DNA from: Gemella sanguinis ATCC 700632
GTDB taxonomy: Bacteria > Bacillota > Bacilli > Staphylococcales > Gemellaceae
Direction: 5' to 3'
Assembly (NCBI RefSeq): GCF_000701685.1
Contig: NZ_KL370813.1
Coordinates: 1 to 64,000 of the forward strand
DNA length: 64,000 nt
This document shows, in pieces, positions 27,746-37,219 of this stretch (its first letter is position 1; each line of letters starts with the position of its first letter). The notes under the pieces were generated by a model. That model was not told the origin of the DNA. It ran no database searches and saw nothing but the letters and a program-made list of their open reading frames with translations. A program made the position numbers and the translations under genes.

Positions 27746-27760
27746 AATTATTTCTCCTTA

Positions 27761-28117
27761 TTATTTTTCTATTGTAATTTTTGTATTAATACCAATTGCT
27801 GGACAGCTTTTTTCTTCCACTACGATTGCCCCTGGTAATAAATTATCTAAATCACCAGAGAAATGCACTGTTAGATGACCTAAATCAACTAGGTTCTTCT
27901 CAGCTACATCACCTACACCAAGAATTTCAAACTCTTCTCCATCTACTTTTAATGTTTGACCTACTTCAATAGTTGCATTAGTAGGTACTACATCAATTCC
28001 ATAACAATAATCTTTTAACATATCTGGTGCATTATCACCAAAAAGGATAAACATCCCATCACCAAATTCACCTACAAGACTTCCTTTACTTTTTACTGTA
28101 TTTTCATAAATTATCAT
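27761..28117 (-). CDS. srlB: Sorbitol PTS EIIA component
   Basis: 118 residues. The glucitol/sorbitol EIIA domain takes phosphate from HPr and passes it to EIIB. Recognised by GDNAPDMLKDYCYGIDV, LVDLGHLTVHFSGD (His in GHLT is the likely phosphate acceptor) and LPGAIVVEEK. An ATG two codons upstream (28123) is too near the AAAGGA site, so the ATG at 28117 (spacing 9) is preferred. Lies 15 bases before srlD. Confidence 0.92.
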   Translation of the reverse strand: MIIYENTVKSKGSLVGEFGDGMFILFGDNAPDMLKDYCYGIDVVPTNATIEVGQTLKVDGEEFEILGVGDVAEKNLVDLGHLTVHFSGDLDNLLPGAIVVEEKSCPAIGINTKITIEK

Positions 28118-28149
28118 AATCATTCTTCCTTTGCTTATTTTTTATTTCC

Positions 28150-28203
28150 TTCATTTACGGTCGACTACGTCGTTAATGTAGGAAGCGAAGACCGCTTCCT
28201 ATG
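28150..28203. repeat. Small double-palindrome element within the sorbitol operon
   Basis: Two adjacent stem-loops of raised G+C: CATTTACG...CGTTAATG (28152-28178, one mismatch) and TAGGAAGCG...CGCTTCCTA (28179-28201, perfect nine pairs, loop AAGAC). The outer ends TTCAT and ATGAA are also inverted. The unit separates srlE from srlB, unlike the close spacing of the other genes. It resembles small intergenic palindromic repeats (REP/RUP-type), but I see only one copy here. Confidence 0.55.
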
Positions 28204-28208
28204 AAATT

Positions 28209-29216
28209 TTAAGAGTACATTCCAAAGCTTGCTAACCAAGCTACGATAACCCTTGGTACCCCAATAATAAATCTTGAGTAAAGTACTGATACTACCCCTA
28301 CTTCTACTGTTTCTGGTTCAGCTTCTGCAAGACCTAAACCAACTGGGATAAAGTCACAAGCACATTGTGTGTTGATTGCGAATAATGCAGGTAGAGCTAA
28401 TTGCGGTGGAATAGTTCCTTTTCCGATTTCAACCCCAATTAATGTACCGATAATTTGTGCAATTACTGCACCAGGTCCAAGTAACGCTGATAATAATGGA
28501 ATAGAACATACAAATCCTAAAGCTACTAATCCAAAGATGTTCCCTGCTAGCGGAGTTAATAATTTAGCAAACCAGTTACCAAATCCTGATCCTTGGATAA
28601 CCCCTATTAACATCGCAACAAATGCCATAAATGGTAAAATTGTTGTAATCATTGATTGAACTGCATCTCTTGCAGCTTGGTATAATGTATGAACTACTTT
28701 ACCAGCACCCATACCAATTTTTTGAATAACAGATGATTTAGCATTTTCTGCTAAACTTTGTGAAACTTTTTTATCTGCACTATATTTAAATTCACGTTTT
28801 GGTTCTTCTTGAGTTTTTTCCTCAACTACTACTTCTTCACTACCTTCAGCTAATGAGATTTGATCTAATCCTACAGCTGAAACATAAATATCTTCTTTAA
28901 TAAATTTAGCAAGTGGTCCACTTGGTCCAACAGGCATAATGTTAACTGTTGGAATTCTTTTTTGTGGGTAAATACCACAACGCAATGTTCCACCACAGTC
29001 AATAATTGCTAAGAAAATTTCTTCGTCTGGTACTGATGTTTTAAATCCATTAACCGCAGTAGCACCTGTTAATTTTACGATTTTTTCTACGATTTCAGGT
29101 TCAGCTCCACCACCTGTGATATATAAAATTTTATCTTTTCCTGGTTTTGGAGTTACTACTAAAGGTCCACCGAAACCACCACTACCTTTTTCTATTTTAA
29201 TTGTTCCGTATGTCAT
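28209..29216 (-). CDS. srlE: Sorbitol PTS EIIB-EIIC2 component
   Basis: 335 residues. The EIIB part (1-120) has [21 protein letters not shown] and [18 protein letters not shown], where the first Cys of CGGTLRCG is the likely phosphocysteine. The C-terminal membrane part (about 165-335) has four helices with [21 protein letters not shown] and [17 protein letters not shown]. It works with SrlA to take up and phosphorylate sorbitol. Third PTS gene in the operon, AGGAG site before ATG. Confidence 0.93.
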   Translation of the reverse strand: MTYGTIKIEKGSGGFGGPLVVTPKPGKDKILYITGGGAEPEIVEKIVKLTGATAVNGFKTSVPDEEIFLAIIDCGGTLRCGIYPQKRIPTVNIMPVGPSGPLAKFIKEDIYVSAVGLDQISLAEGSEEVVVEEKTQEEPKREFKYSADKKVSQSLAENAKSSVIQKIGMGAGKVVHTLYQAARDAVQSMITTILPFMAFVAMLIGVIQGSGFGNWFAKLLTPLAGNIFGLVALGFVCSIPLLSALLGPGAVIAQIIGTLIGVEIGKGTIPPQLALPALFAINTQCACDFIPVGLGLAEAEPETVEVGVVSVLYSRFIIGVPRVIVAWLASFGMYS

Positions 29217-29233
29217 AATTATTTCTCCTAATC

Positions 29234-29779
29234 CTACGCTTTTAATTCATTACTTAATTCAATTTTTTGTTGTTTCATAACCATTTTTGTTGTAAAATCT
29301 GTAACCCATCCAGCAAAGAAGTTCATTACTAACCCTACAAGAAGGTATCTAATTGCTAATGGTGTAACGTCTAATCCTAATTGAGTAATTCCATTTGCAA
29401 TACCTAAGTAGATGAAGATTTCACCAACGTTAATGTGTGGAAATACCCCACTGTTCGTGTGACAGTGATATGATGCAGATGCATAATAACTAGGTTTCAT
29501 ACGTTCTGGTAAAAATTTACCCATTGATAATGCCATAGGGTTTGCTAACATAAATGCAGAAACGAATGGCAAAATTCCGTAAGCTAAAATTACATTTTTA
29601 GAACACACTTTAGCAAATTTTTCTACTCTGTGTGGTCCAATAAAAGCGACTAATGCATTCATAAATACAAGTAGTAATAATACTTTCGGTACGATTCCTC
29701 CAACCCAACTTACGAATACTTTTGCACCTTCGTCAAATAAACCTGTAAAGCCTGATGCTAATTTAACAATATAATCCAT
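29234..29779 (-). CDS. srlA: Sorbitol PTS EIIC component
   Basis: 181 residues, four to five membrane helices; motifs [43 protein letters not shown] and [20 protein letters not shown] are those of the glucitol EIIC N-terminal half. With SrlE it makes the membrane permease. Strong AAGGAGG site. Placed directly after gutM. Confidence 0.93.
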   Translation of the reverse strand: MDYIVKLASGFTGLFDEGAKVFVSWVGGIVPKVLLLLVFMNALVAFIGPHRVEKFAKVCSKNVILAYGILPFVSAFMLANPMALSMGKFLPERMKPSYYASASYHCHTNSGVFPHINVGEIFIYLGIANGITQLGLDVTPLAIRYLLVGLVMNFFAGWVTDFTTKMVMKQQKIELSNELKA

Positions 29780-29798
29780 ATTGTCCTCCTTATAATAT

Positions 29799-30239
29799 TT
29801 AATTTAATTTTAATTTTTTTGCTAATTTCCCAAATGGACTTGGCTCCATTTCAACCTGTCCACCAGCAGAAATTGTTTTATAATTAACAACACCGTCAAG
29901 CACTGCACTAGTTAAAGATGCTGATAGTTTTATCGCTTTACAATCTTCTCTATTTATAGTCCCTACTTTAAGACCATTGAAATATTCAAATTTTTTAAAT
30001 CTAGCAAGTACTGTTACTCCTTGCATAGCTTCTCCAGTGATAACCTTATCATTATCGTCTATAGCTAGCATAACAATTGCTCCCGCACGTGCAGCACCTT
30101 TTTTTCTTCCTATTACTACTCTACCTATTCGTCTAAGTTTACTATAGCTTCGTTTGAAACTATTTAACTGAACATAAGTTAGAGCATACTGTAAAATAAA
30201 CGCTAAAATAAAGAGTATTCCTAAAACTATTAAATTCAT
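29799..30239 (-). CDS. gutM: Glucitol operon activator GutM
   Basis: 146 residues: one N-terminal membrane helix (about 2-22), then a cytoplasmic domain with RSYSKLRRIGRVVIGRKKGAARAGAIVML, ITGEAMQGVTVLARFKKFEYFNGLKVGTI. This matches the GutM family, which assists expression of sorbitol genes in E. coli and S. mutans by an unclear mechanism. Located between gutR and srlA as in S. mutans. AGGAGG site. Confidence 0.88.
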   Translation of the reverse strand: MNLIVLGILFILAFILQYALTYVQLNSFKRSYSKLRRIGRVVIGRKKGAARAGAIVMLAIDDNDKVITGEAMQGVTVLARFKKFEYFNGLKVGTINREDCKAIKLSASLTSAVLDGVVNYKTISAGGQVEMEPSPFGKLAKKLKLN

Positions 30240-30254
30240 ATGTCCTCCTAATTG

Positions 30255-32165
30255 CTATCTATATAAATTAGTATTTTTTATAAAGTAATTTACTAATAAG
30301 TCATAATTATCTATTTTAGATATGTCTGTAATTAATTTTTCATCTTTAATAATAGAAATTAATTCATCGTAGGTTTTAGCTAAAATCAACCCATTTTTTT
30401 CTCCTTCGGGTACACACGCCATAAATATTAGTTTTAAGTCTTTATTATCCTTAAATCCTTTTTCACTTACCCCTAGAGCAATTATTAAATCATCTCCCAG
30501 TTTATTTATTGTATGTGGAAATGCTACATTTTTCTCAAAAATCATAGACGATTTTTTTTCTCTTTCTCTGATTCTCTTTAAAAACTTATCATCTACTAAA
30601 TGCTGTTTTATTAACTCTTCTATCATAAAGTCAATATTTTCAGCATATGTTTTTTTACTATCACATTTGAAAAATGTCTCTTCTCTCATCGAGCTTAGCA
30701 ATACTGATTCCATTCCTCGAATACTAGGATTATTCATTTTATTAACATATTGTAAAAAATTAATTTCTTTTTTCAAGTACATCTTATCTAAAATTTCATT
30801 TTGATAAATAACCGGTGTTTCTGTTTCAAACTTTATATCTTCAGTAGAAATTATAATATTAAATTTACTATAATCAACTTTTTCAAAAGTGGTGTATGCT
30901 GATACTTGTGAATTTACTATTATACTTTCTATTTCATTTATCATAAGTTTGCTATATGCTGGTCCTGAATTAGTTATCAACAAGATACTTAGATTTTCAG
31001 ATTGAACTTTTATTTTCTTCAATAATGTTTCAAAATATATTGCTAGATAACTAATTTCATCTTCTGAAACTATATAGTTATACTTATTGTTAATTACTTT
31101 ACTGGCAGTTTTAGCAATTTTATATGATACCGGATATTGTTCTTTAATTTTCTCTTTCATATTGTTGTTATATCTAACACCGTATTTTAATCGTTCCATT
31201 AAGAAGTATATGTGATAGATAAACTCTTCAATTATATCCGAAGTATCAAATTCAAGTCCATACTCGTAAACAACTGTTTCTAAAATTTCCTGAACAAGTT
31301 TTGTATACTCTTCAGTATATTTTAGATTTTCTCTTATTTTATTTATTTTTGTAGGAACTCTCATCGTAGCAAAGCAAATCGCTAAAAATTTGATTTCATC
31401 AGTAGATAAGTTTATCTTGTATTTATTCTCTATATAATCACTTATCTCTTTAATAAAATGTTGTGCATAGTTGTTTAATAATTCTTCATATTGCTTTTCT
31501 TCAAAGTCTAGATAAAAGCCATTAGCAAATCGATCTAAAGATACTGTTAAGTATCTGAAAAATTCAGTTTTTGCCTGTTTATCAATTTTGTACTTTTCAA
31601 ATGTTTCATCAAAAAATATATTATCATCTTTATCAAAAATATCTTCCTTGTACATATAATTAAAAATATTTTCTAGAATAAAAATTCTAATATCTTTTTC
31701 TAGACCAACTACTTTAATACCTGTATTAGGTTTTCCTTTTATAACAAGATTATAACTACTTATAATGTCATTTAATTTTTTTATATCGGAATTTAAAGTT
31801 GTTCTACTAACTATCATTTCAAAAGCTAAATCGTCTATTAGGGTACTTTCACCCGATGAAACTAATGTCTTAAATATATATACTAGCCTTACCTTACTAG
31901 AATCAAAATTAACACTAGCTTCATATATAGATCTTTTTCTCTTTAAATATTCTTCTAACTTTGTAATAAAAAGACTATAATTTGAATTTTTATTTTCTAT
32001 GTATGCACAGTCTTCAAATAATTCATTTAAAGATTTTATTTCATTACTAATAGTTTTTGAACTTACCTTTAATACATCTAGTAAGTATTGATCCTGAACT
32101 AAAAAGTTAGATTCTAGTATATTTAGTAGTCTCAAACTTCTATTATCATAATTAAAAATCTCCAT
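30255..32165 (-). CDS. gutR: Sorbitol operon regulator, PRD type with EIIA domain
   Basis: 636 residues in the BglG/MtlR activator style: an N-terminal winged helix pair (about 1-80 and 85-175, e.g. LLDVLKVSSKTISNEIKSLN), PRD1 (about 190-295) and PRD2 (about 300-410) with phosphorylatable His, an EIIB-like segment with ITNSGPAYSKLMINEIESI, and a C-terminal EIIA-like domain with FPHTIN. PTS phosphorylation of these modules reports sugar supply. The GTG at 32177 was not used because it lies in the AGGTGG ribosome site; ATG 32165 is at a good distance. First gene of the operon; it is expected to activate it. Confidence 0.88.
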   Translation of the reverse strand: MEIFNYDNRSLRLLNILESNFLVQDQYLLDVLKVSSKTISNEIKSLNELFEDCAYIENKNSNYSLFITKLEEYLKRKRSIYEASVNFDSSKVRLVYIFKTLVSSGESTLIDDLAFEMIVSRTTLNSDIKKLNDIISSYNLVIKGKPNTGIKVVGLEKDIRIFILENIFNYMYKEDIFDKDDNIFFDETFEKYKIDKQAKTEFFRYLTVSLDRFANGFYLDFEEKQYEELLNNYAQHFIKEISDYIENKYKINLSTDEIKFLAICFATMRVPTKINKIRENLKYTEEYTKLVQEILETVVYEYGLEFDTSDIIEEFIYHIYFLMERLKYGVRYNNNMKEKIKEQYPVSYKIAKTASKVINNKYNYIVSEDEISYLAIYFETLLKKIKVQSENLSILLITNSGPAYSKLMINEIESIIVNSQVSAYTTFEKVDYSKFNIIISTEDIKFETETPVIYQNEILDKMYLKKEINFLQYVNKMNNPSIRGMESVLLSSMREETFFKCDSKKTYAENIDFMIEELIKQHLVDDKFLKRIREREKKSSMIFEKNVAFPHTINKLGDDLIIALGVSEKGFKDNKDLKLIFMACVPEGEKNGLILAKTYDELISIIKDEKLITDISKIDNYDLLVNYFIKNTNLYR

Positions 32166-32185
32166 TTGCTTCACCACCTACATTT

Positions 32186-32205
32186 ATTATAATGTTAACG
32201 TTTCA
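32186..32205 (-). promoter_or_regulatory. Promoter of the sorbitol operon with a cre-like site
   Basis: Minus strand TATAAT (32186-32191) ten bases before the ribosome site. Just upstream lies TGAAACGTTAACA (32193-32205), which resembles a catabolite-responsive element but is one base short of the consensus. Promoter firm, cre weak. Confidence 0.5.
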
Positions 32206-32331
32206 AAAAATTAATACAGTTATTTTCTTTTAAAAAGAAAAACGCTTTAATTTTTTATAAAACCCTACTCTAATGACTTTAACTACATATATTTCTAAAC
32301 AAAATAATTTATATAATATAGTTTTAAATAG

Positions 32332-32364
32332 AAAAAGCCCCCTCAAAAAATTGAGGATGCTTTT
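32332..32364 (-). terminator. Terminator after the DXS-like gene
   Basis: AAAGCATCCTCAA / TTGAGGGGGCTTTTT, stem ending in a T run on the minus strand. Confidence 0.75.
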
Positions 32365-32371
32365 ACTTATT

Positions 32372-34129
32372 TTATAGACTTTCTATAATATTTTTTACTA
32401 TATTATCTACGGTTAAACCATTTTCTTCCATTAATTCTTCTACTTTATATCTATCATAGAATTTTTTATTTATCCCGTAGTTTTGCACTTTTAAGCCTAT
32501 ATTTCCTAGGAAACTTGCTACAGTTTGACCGTATCCACCTTCTACTATACCATCTTCAATCGTTACAACTAACTTATGATTTTCTTCTAAAGAATTTAAT
32601 AATTCTTTATCCAAACCTGTTAAGAACTTTGGATTTACTAATGTTGCTTCTATATTATGTTTAGATTTCAGTTGTTCAACGACTTTTTCAGCCAAGCCAT
32701 AGAAGTTTCCAACTCCAAATATTGCAACCTGTTTCCCAGCTTTAACTACTTTATTCTTATTTAATATAGAATAATCTGTTGTATCTTCTTCGCCAGTTTC
32801 CACAACACTTCCTACAGGAACTCTAATAGCTACTGGATGTTTATCTTGATTAATTGCCCAATCTAACATTGCTAAATGTTCTTCTTTATTAGTCGGGGCT
32901 AGGTAAACAAAGTTTGGTATATGAGATATAAATGGTATGTCAAAAAATCCTAAATGACTTTCATCATTCATTGAGTTTATTGAAGCACCATAGACTAATA
33001 CTACCCCTGCTTGATTATTTAATGCCATATCATGAGAAAGTTGGTCATATGCTCTTTGTAAGAATGTAGAAAATACTGACCAAATAGGCTTTGCTCCATT
33101 TTTAGCTAGTCCTGTTGTCATAGTTGCTGCTTGTTGTTCAGCAATACCAACATCTACAAACTGACTTCTAAATTTCTCTCTTAATTTTCTGTCGAAAACT
33201 ATTCTTGGTGTCCCTGCATTTACAACAACAGCCAATGAATCTTCTTCTAATTTTTTAGCTAAATACTGAGATGTAATACCATTGTATGTTTGAGAAGAGT
33301 TACCTTGATTTTTATATTCTCCAGTTTCTAAACTAAATGGTCCACCAGCATGGAATTTTTCGTGATCTTTTTCAGCAGGTTCAAATCCTTTACCTTTTTC
33401 TGTGTAAATATGTAATACTACTGGATGATCTATATCTTTTACTTCTTTAAATAATGAAATTAGTTCTTCTAAGTTATTACCATCTTCTAAGTAGTGATAA
33501 TCATATCCTAATGCTTTAAAAATATTGTTAGTTACCTGACCTTTATTTTCACGCAGCTCTCTTAATGCAGTATATATACCACCTTTAGGATTTTTAGCAA
33601 TAGATTGGTCATTATCATTTATTATAATTATTGCATTAGTTCCTAATGTTGCTATTGTGTTTAACCCTTCATAAGCCATACCACCTGATAAAGAACCATC
33701 TCCAATAATTGCCACAACATTACCTTTTTCTTTTTTCAAGTCTCTTGCATGTAGTATACCACTTGCTAAAGATAAAGAAGTTGATGTATGACCAATAGTA
33801 AATAGATCATGCTCACTTTCTTTTGGATTAGTATATCCTGAGACATCATCATAATGTTTAGGATCTGTAAATGCCTTTTGACGCCCTGTTAACATTTTAT
33901 GAATATAAGTCTGATGTGATACATCAAAAACTAACTTATCAACTGGAGAGTCAAATACATGGTGCAAGGCAACTGTCATCTCCACCATTCCTAAGTTTGG
34001 CCCACTATGTCCACCATGAGCACTTATTTTTTCTAATAACGCTGTTCTTGTTTCATCTACAAGAGTATGTAATTCTTCAATTGTTAATTCTTTAAGGTCT
34101 TTTGGTCCTGAAATATTTTCTAAAATCAT
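32372..34129 (-). CDS. dxs: 1-deoxy-D-xylulose-5-phosphate synthase-like enzyme
   Basis: 585 residues, thiamine-diphosphate dependent. Domain order is that of DXS: TPP-binding part with HGGHSGPNLGMVEMT and GDGSLSGGMAYEGLN, central Pyr domain with DVGIAEQQAATMTTGLAKNG and LVYGAS, and a C-terminal part with EDGIVEGGYGQTV. E. coli DXS has 620 residues; this is the shorter variant with DVSHQTYIHKMLTGR. No other MEP-pathway gene is seen nearby. It may supply DXP for thiamine or pyridoxal, or serve the MEP pathway. Start ATG 34129 after AGGAGG; an ATG at 34150 lies upstream of it. Confidence 0.85.
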   Translation of the reverse strand: MILENISGPKDLKELTIEELHTLVDETRTALLEKISAHGGHSGPNLGMVEMTVALHHVFDSPVDKLVFDVSHQTYIHKMLTGRQKAFTDPKHYDDVSGYTNPKESEHDLFTIGHTSTSLSLASGILHARDLKKEKGNVVAIIGDGSLSGGMAYEGLNTIATLGTNAIIIINDNDQSIAKNPKGGIYTALRELRENKGQVTNNIFKALGYDYHYLEDGNNLEELISLFKEVKDIDHPVVLHIYTEKGKGFEPAEKDHEKFHAGGPFSLETGEYKNQGNSSQTYNGITSQYLAKKLEEDSLAVVVNAGTPRIVFDRKLREKFRSQFVDVGIAEQQAATMTTGLAKNGAKPIWSVFSTFLQRAYDQLSHDMALNNQAGVVLVYGASINSMNDESHLGFFDIPFISHIPNFVYLAPTNKEEHLAMLDWAINQDKHPVAIRVPVGSVVETGEEDTTDYSILNKNKVVKAGKQVAIFGVGNFYGLAEKVVEQLKSKHNIEATLVNPKFLTGLDKELLNSLEENHKLVVTIEDGIVEGGYGQTVASFLGNIGLKVQNYGINKKFYDRYKVEELMEENGLTVDNIVKNIIESL

Positions 34130-34165
34130 CCTGAATCCTCCTAATTCCATCGCTGTATAAATATT

Positions 34166-34174
34166 ATTATAACA
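34166..34174 (-). promoter_or_regulatory. Extended -10 promoter of the DXS-like gene
   Basis: Minus strand TGTTATAAT, about 35 bases before the ATG. Confidence 0.5.
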
Positions 34175-34179
34175 TAAAT

Positions 34180-34497
34180 CAATCTAATTCAATCATTCAT
34201 TTTTATTATAGCATTAGTAAACAAACTAAATATTTTCTATAACTTATTATATCTTTTCATCAAATAAATGTAAATATAATTAGAGATAAACAATGTATCT
34301 TTTAAAAATATTTTAGATGGATGAAAGCTTTAACATCATATATAAATCAACTTTAATCACAAAATACTTCAATATAAGTTAACATATCGTTTCACTTTTT
34401 ATTTGAAAAAATTTATTTTTTAGTTTATTATTATCTAAGTAGAATTTTCTACATAACTTTATGATTATTAAAAAAACTAAATGTATATTTTATATTT
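34180..34497. other. Gene-free stretch between divergent dxs and degV
   Basis: About 320 AT-rich bases. A small stem GTAGAA-TTTTCTAC at 34439-34452 is the only structure seen. No open frame with a ribosome site. Confidence 0.45.
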
Positions 34498-34509
34498 GAG
34501 GTGAAACTT

Positions 34510-35349
34510 ATGAAAACAGCATTTGTATGTGATTCAGCATTACAAATTAATCAAGAATTCGAAAAAAACAATCCAATCTTAACTGTAATTCCAGTTGAGG
34601 TTCGTCTAGACGATGAACTTTATATAGATAATGTAACTATTACTCCTGAGGTATTTTACGAAAAAGTAAATGCTGGTATGAAACCTAGCACTAGCCAACC
34701 ATCAGTTGGAAGAATCTTAGAAGTATATGAAAAACTAAAAAGTGAAGGTTATGAAAGAATAGTAGCTTTTAGTGTATCTTCAAAATTATCTGGTACTTAT
34801 TCATCATTCTTACAAGCAAAAGATCTTATCGATGGACTTGAAATTAAAGTAATAGATACTGAACAAGTAGCTAGAATGGTTGGTTGTGCTATTGAAAAAA
34901 TTGTTAAAGATTACACAGCAGGAACACTTGCTTATGAAGATATAGAAAGTAAATACAAAGAACTTTTAGAAAAACAAAACGTTCTAGTAACAGTAGAAAC
35001 TATGGACTTCCTTTATGCTGGTGGACGCTTAACTAAAGCTCAGTTCTTTTTATCAAACTTATTAAGCATTCTACCTATTATCACAGTTAAAGATGGTTTA
35101 TTAACTGTTTCTGGAAAGCATAGAGGTATGAATAAAGTTCTTACGAAAATGTGTGAAGAAATTAAAGAAAAAAATCCAAAATCACTATTCATACTATATA
35201 CAAGTGATGATTTACTTGCTAAAGCACAAGATACAATTAAAAAAGTGTTTGGAGATATCGAAACTGAAATTGAAGTTGTTTCTCCAGTTATTGGATGCCA
35301 TGCAGGGCCTCGTGCTGTTGCTATCGGGTATCTTGGTTACGATAAATAG
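34510..35349 (+). CDS. DegV family fatty-acid-binding protein
   Basis: 279 residues. Opens MKTAFVCDSALQINQE, with the family motifs TSQPSVGRILEVYEKL, VSSKLSGTYSSF, IKVIDTEQVARMVG and VETMDFLYAGGRLTKAQFFLSNLLSI, ending VIGCHAGPRAVAIGYLG. DegV (FakB-like) proteins bind fatty acids; with the FakA kinase some make acyl-phosphate, but FakA is not in this window. The GTG at 34501 is part of the GAGGTG ribosome site; ATG 34510 is correct. Confidence 0.93.
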   Translation: MKTAFVCDSALQINQEFEKNNPILTVIPVEVRLDDELYIDNVTITPEVFYEKVNAGMKPSTSQPSVGRILEVYEKLKSEGYERIVAFSVSSKLSGTYSSFLQAKDLIDGLEIKVIDTEQVARMVGCAIEKIVKDYTAGTLAYEDIESKYKELLEKQNVLVTVETMDFLYAGGRLTKAQFFLSNLLSILPIITVKDGLLTVSGKHRGMNKVLTKMCEEIKEKNPKSLFILYTSDDLLAKAQDTIKKVFGDIETEIEVVSPVIGCHAGPRAVAIGYLGYDK

Positions 35350-35351
35350 AA

Positions 35352-35389
35352 GAAAAAAGATGCAATTTTAAAATATTGCATCTTTTTTT
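35352..35389. terminator. Bidirectional terminator between degV and the RDD gene
   Basis: aaaaaagatgcaat / attgcatcttttttt with T and A tracts on opposite sides. Confidence 0.8.
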
Positions 35390-35391
35390 GG

Positions 35392-36192
35392 CTATAAAGC
35401 TCTTATTTTTTCATTCATTTGTTTTCTTAACTTAGAAAAGTCTTCTTTAACAACAACAGTATCAGCAATATAATCATGTAATCCTTTTTTCTTAGGCAGT
35501 ATACCTACTAAAAGATAAGGAGTACAGAATAATACTGTCATTAGTATTCTTCCTACAGTCTCACGATAAATTACATCAGACCACGATAGTTTTTCACCTT
35601 TATTTGTTTCTACTTTTATCTTCATTATTACTTTACCTAATGTTTGAGAAAAGAAATATGTCATAAGAATAAAGTAAGTAAATAATACTATCACAAAGCT
35701 TAAAGTAAATTCTCTAATTAAAAAAAGTTTAATCTCTACGTTTAAATAATTTAATGTCACCGTATTGAACAATCCAGTTATTGAGAAAACTACTATTAAA
35801 TCTATTATATAGGCAATAAATCTTTGCCAAAAACCTGCATAGAAGTTTTCTGATAGTTTTATATAATCTTCAAATGTTGTTGGTAATGAAAAATCTACAT
35901 TACGGTAATAATTATTGTAATTATAACTTTGATTATTTGTTTGGTTAACTTGCTGAGTTAAATTTTCGGTTTTTACAGATTGTTCATTATTTTGATTTTC
36001 TTTCGGTTCACTACTTTGGTAGTCAGACTGCAACGTCTCATTACTTTCATTATTAGTAGTTGACTCGCTAGTTTGGATAGTATCTGATGTTAAGTCCTCA
36101 TTTTGGTGTTTCACTTGTGAAGTTTCACTATTTTGATCAAGGTTTGATTCATTACCTAGATAATCAGGGTTTGTATTTTCATTATTAGTCAT
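35392..36192 (-). CDS. RDD-family membrane protein with Asn/Gln/Ser-rich N-terminal tail
   Basis: 266 residues. Residues 1-105 are low complexity, rich in Asn, Gln, Ser, Thr and Glu, followed by a Tyr-Asn run. Residues 118-260 form an RDD domain: YAGFWQRFIAYIIDLIVVF with the family Arg and Asp, QTLGKVIMKIKVETNKGE and LGIL-type helices (three to four membrane segments). RDD proteins are small membrane proteins, some ion exchangers. Last gene of the yybS-dnaB run, 12 bases after sppA. Function unknown. Confidence 0.85.
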   Translation of the reverse strand: MTNNENTNPDYLGNESNLDQNSETSQVKHQNEDLTSDTIQTSESTTNNESNETLQSDYQSSEPKENQNNEQSVKTENLTQQVNQTNNQSYNYNNYYRNVDFSLPTTFEDYIKLSENFYAGFWQRFIAYIIDLIVVFSITGLFNTVTLNYLNVEIKLFLIREFTLSFVIVLFTYFILMTYFFSQTLGKVIMKIKVETNKGEKLSWSDVIYRETVGRILMTVLFCTPYLLVGILPKKKGLHDYIADTVVVKEDFSKLRKQMNEKIRAL

Positions 36193-36204
36193 TATAACTA
36201 CCCC

Positions 36205-37173
36205 CTAACCTAAATAACTTCTTTCTACACTAGTCGATGACGCTTCACTATTGAATTCTGAAATAATTGATCTAGTTGTAGCTTTTACTAATCTAGATAA
36301 AATACTTTCTGATGAACTATCTTTTCTTAATTCAATAACACTTGGATTACTTAGGTTCTTCTCCTCTTTGATTAAGTTAATAAGTTCATCTTCTGTCCCG
36401 ATTTTATCTACTAATTTATTTTCTACCGCTTGTTTACCACTATAAGTTCTTCCATCTGCTAGTTTTTTAACTTCATCTTCACTCATATTACGTCCTTCAG
36501 CAATAGCTTTAACAAATCTATCATATGCTTCTTTGTTTTGTTCTTGATAAATTTTTCTAGTAGATTCTGGTAAATCTTCTGCAAGTCCACCTATTGCTTT
36601 TTGATCACCTGAGCGAATAGTTTCTTGTTTAATTCCATGTTCATTTAAGAATTTTTGGGCAGAAACATAACTCATTATTACCCCAATTGATCCAGTAGTT
36701 GTTTCTGAATTAGCATAGATTTTCTTAGCAGCCATAGAGATATAATAACCTCCTGATGTTGCTTGTTTTTTCATTGCTACATAAACATCTTTTCCACTAT
36801 TTTTTAAAGCATTATAAATTTCTGCAGTTTCATATACTCCTCCACCAGGAGTATTTACAGATAATAAAATTGCTTTTACATTTGGATCTGCTGAGGCAAC
36901 TTTAATTTGATTTATTATTGATCCTCTTGAATATGTATTAGTCATTTCTGAACCAATTTCACCTTCAACAGAAATTTTCTGAATAACTTCGCTTCCGCTA
37001 CCTTCTTTTAATGTTAATTTATGAACTGTCTGATTCATTAGAAAATCTGCTAGATATCCATCAGATGCATCTTTTTTCTGATTTTTTGATCCTACTGTTC
37101 CACCTATTAGTGAAACAATTACCAACACTACTACAATCGCAGCTGAAATTAACCTTTTATTTTTAAATTTCAT
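36205..37173 (-). CDS. sppA: Signal peptide peptidase SppA
   Basis: 322 residues with an N-terminal membrane anchor (8-28) and a protease domain outside. S49 family: nucleophile Ser in KQATSGGYYISMAAKK, base Lys in IRSGDQKAIGG, and LLSVNTPGGGVYETAEIY oxyanion region. It degrades leftover signal peptides in the membrane and in Bacillus helps protect against lantibiotics. 46 bases after dnaB, so probably cotranscribed. AGGAGAG site. Confidence 0.93.
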   Translation of the reverse strand: MKFKNKRLISAAIVVVLVIVSLIGGTVGSKNQKKDASDGYLADFLMNQTVHKLTLKEGSGSEVIQKISVEGEIGSEMTNTYSRGSIINQIKVASADPNVKAILLSVNTPGGGVYETAEIYNALKNSGKDVYVAMKKQATSGGYYISMAAKKIYANSETTTGSIGVIMSYVSAQKFLNEHGIKQETIRSGDQKAIGGLAEDLPESTRKIYQEQNKEAYDRFVKAIAEGRNMSEDEVKKLADGRTYSGKQAVENKLVDKIGTEDELINLIKEEKNLSNPSVIELRKDSSSESILSRLVKATTRSIISEFNSEASSTSVERSYLG

Positions 37174-37219
37174 ATTAATTCTCTCCTAAGATTTCATTTA
37201 AATTATAGTATTTTATACT

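Noticed and set aside
26948-32177. Sorbitol operon as a novel system
   Set aside because: All components match the known glucitol/sorbitol PTS; only its spacing element and split are unusual.
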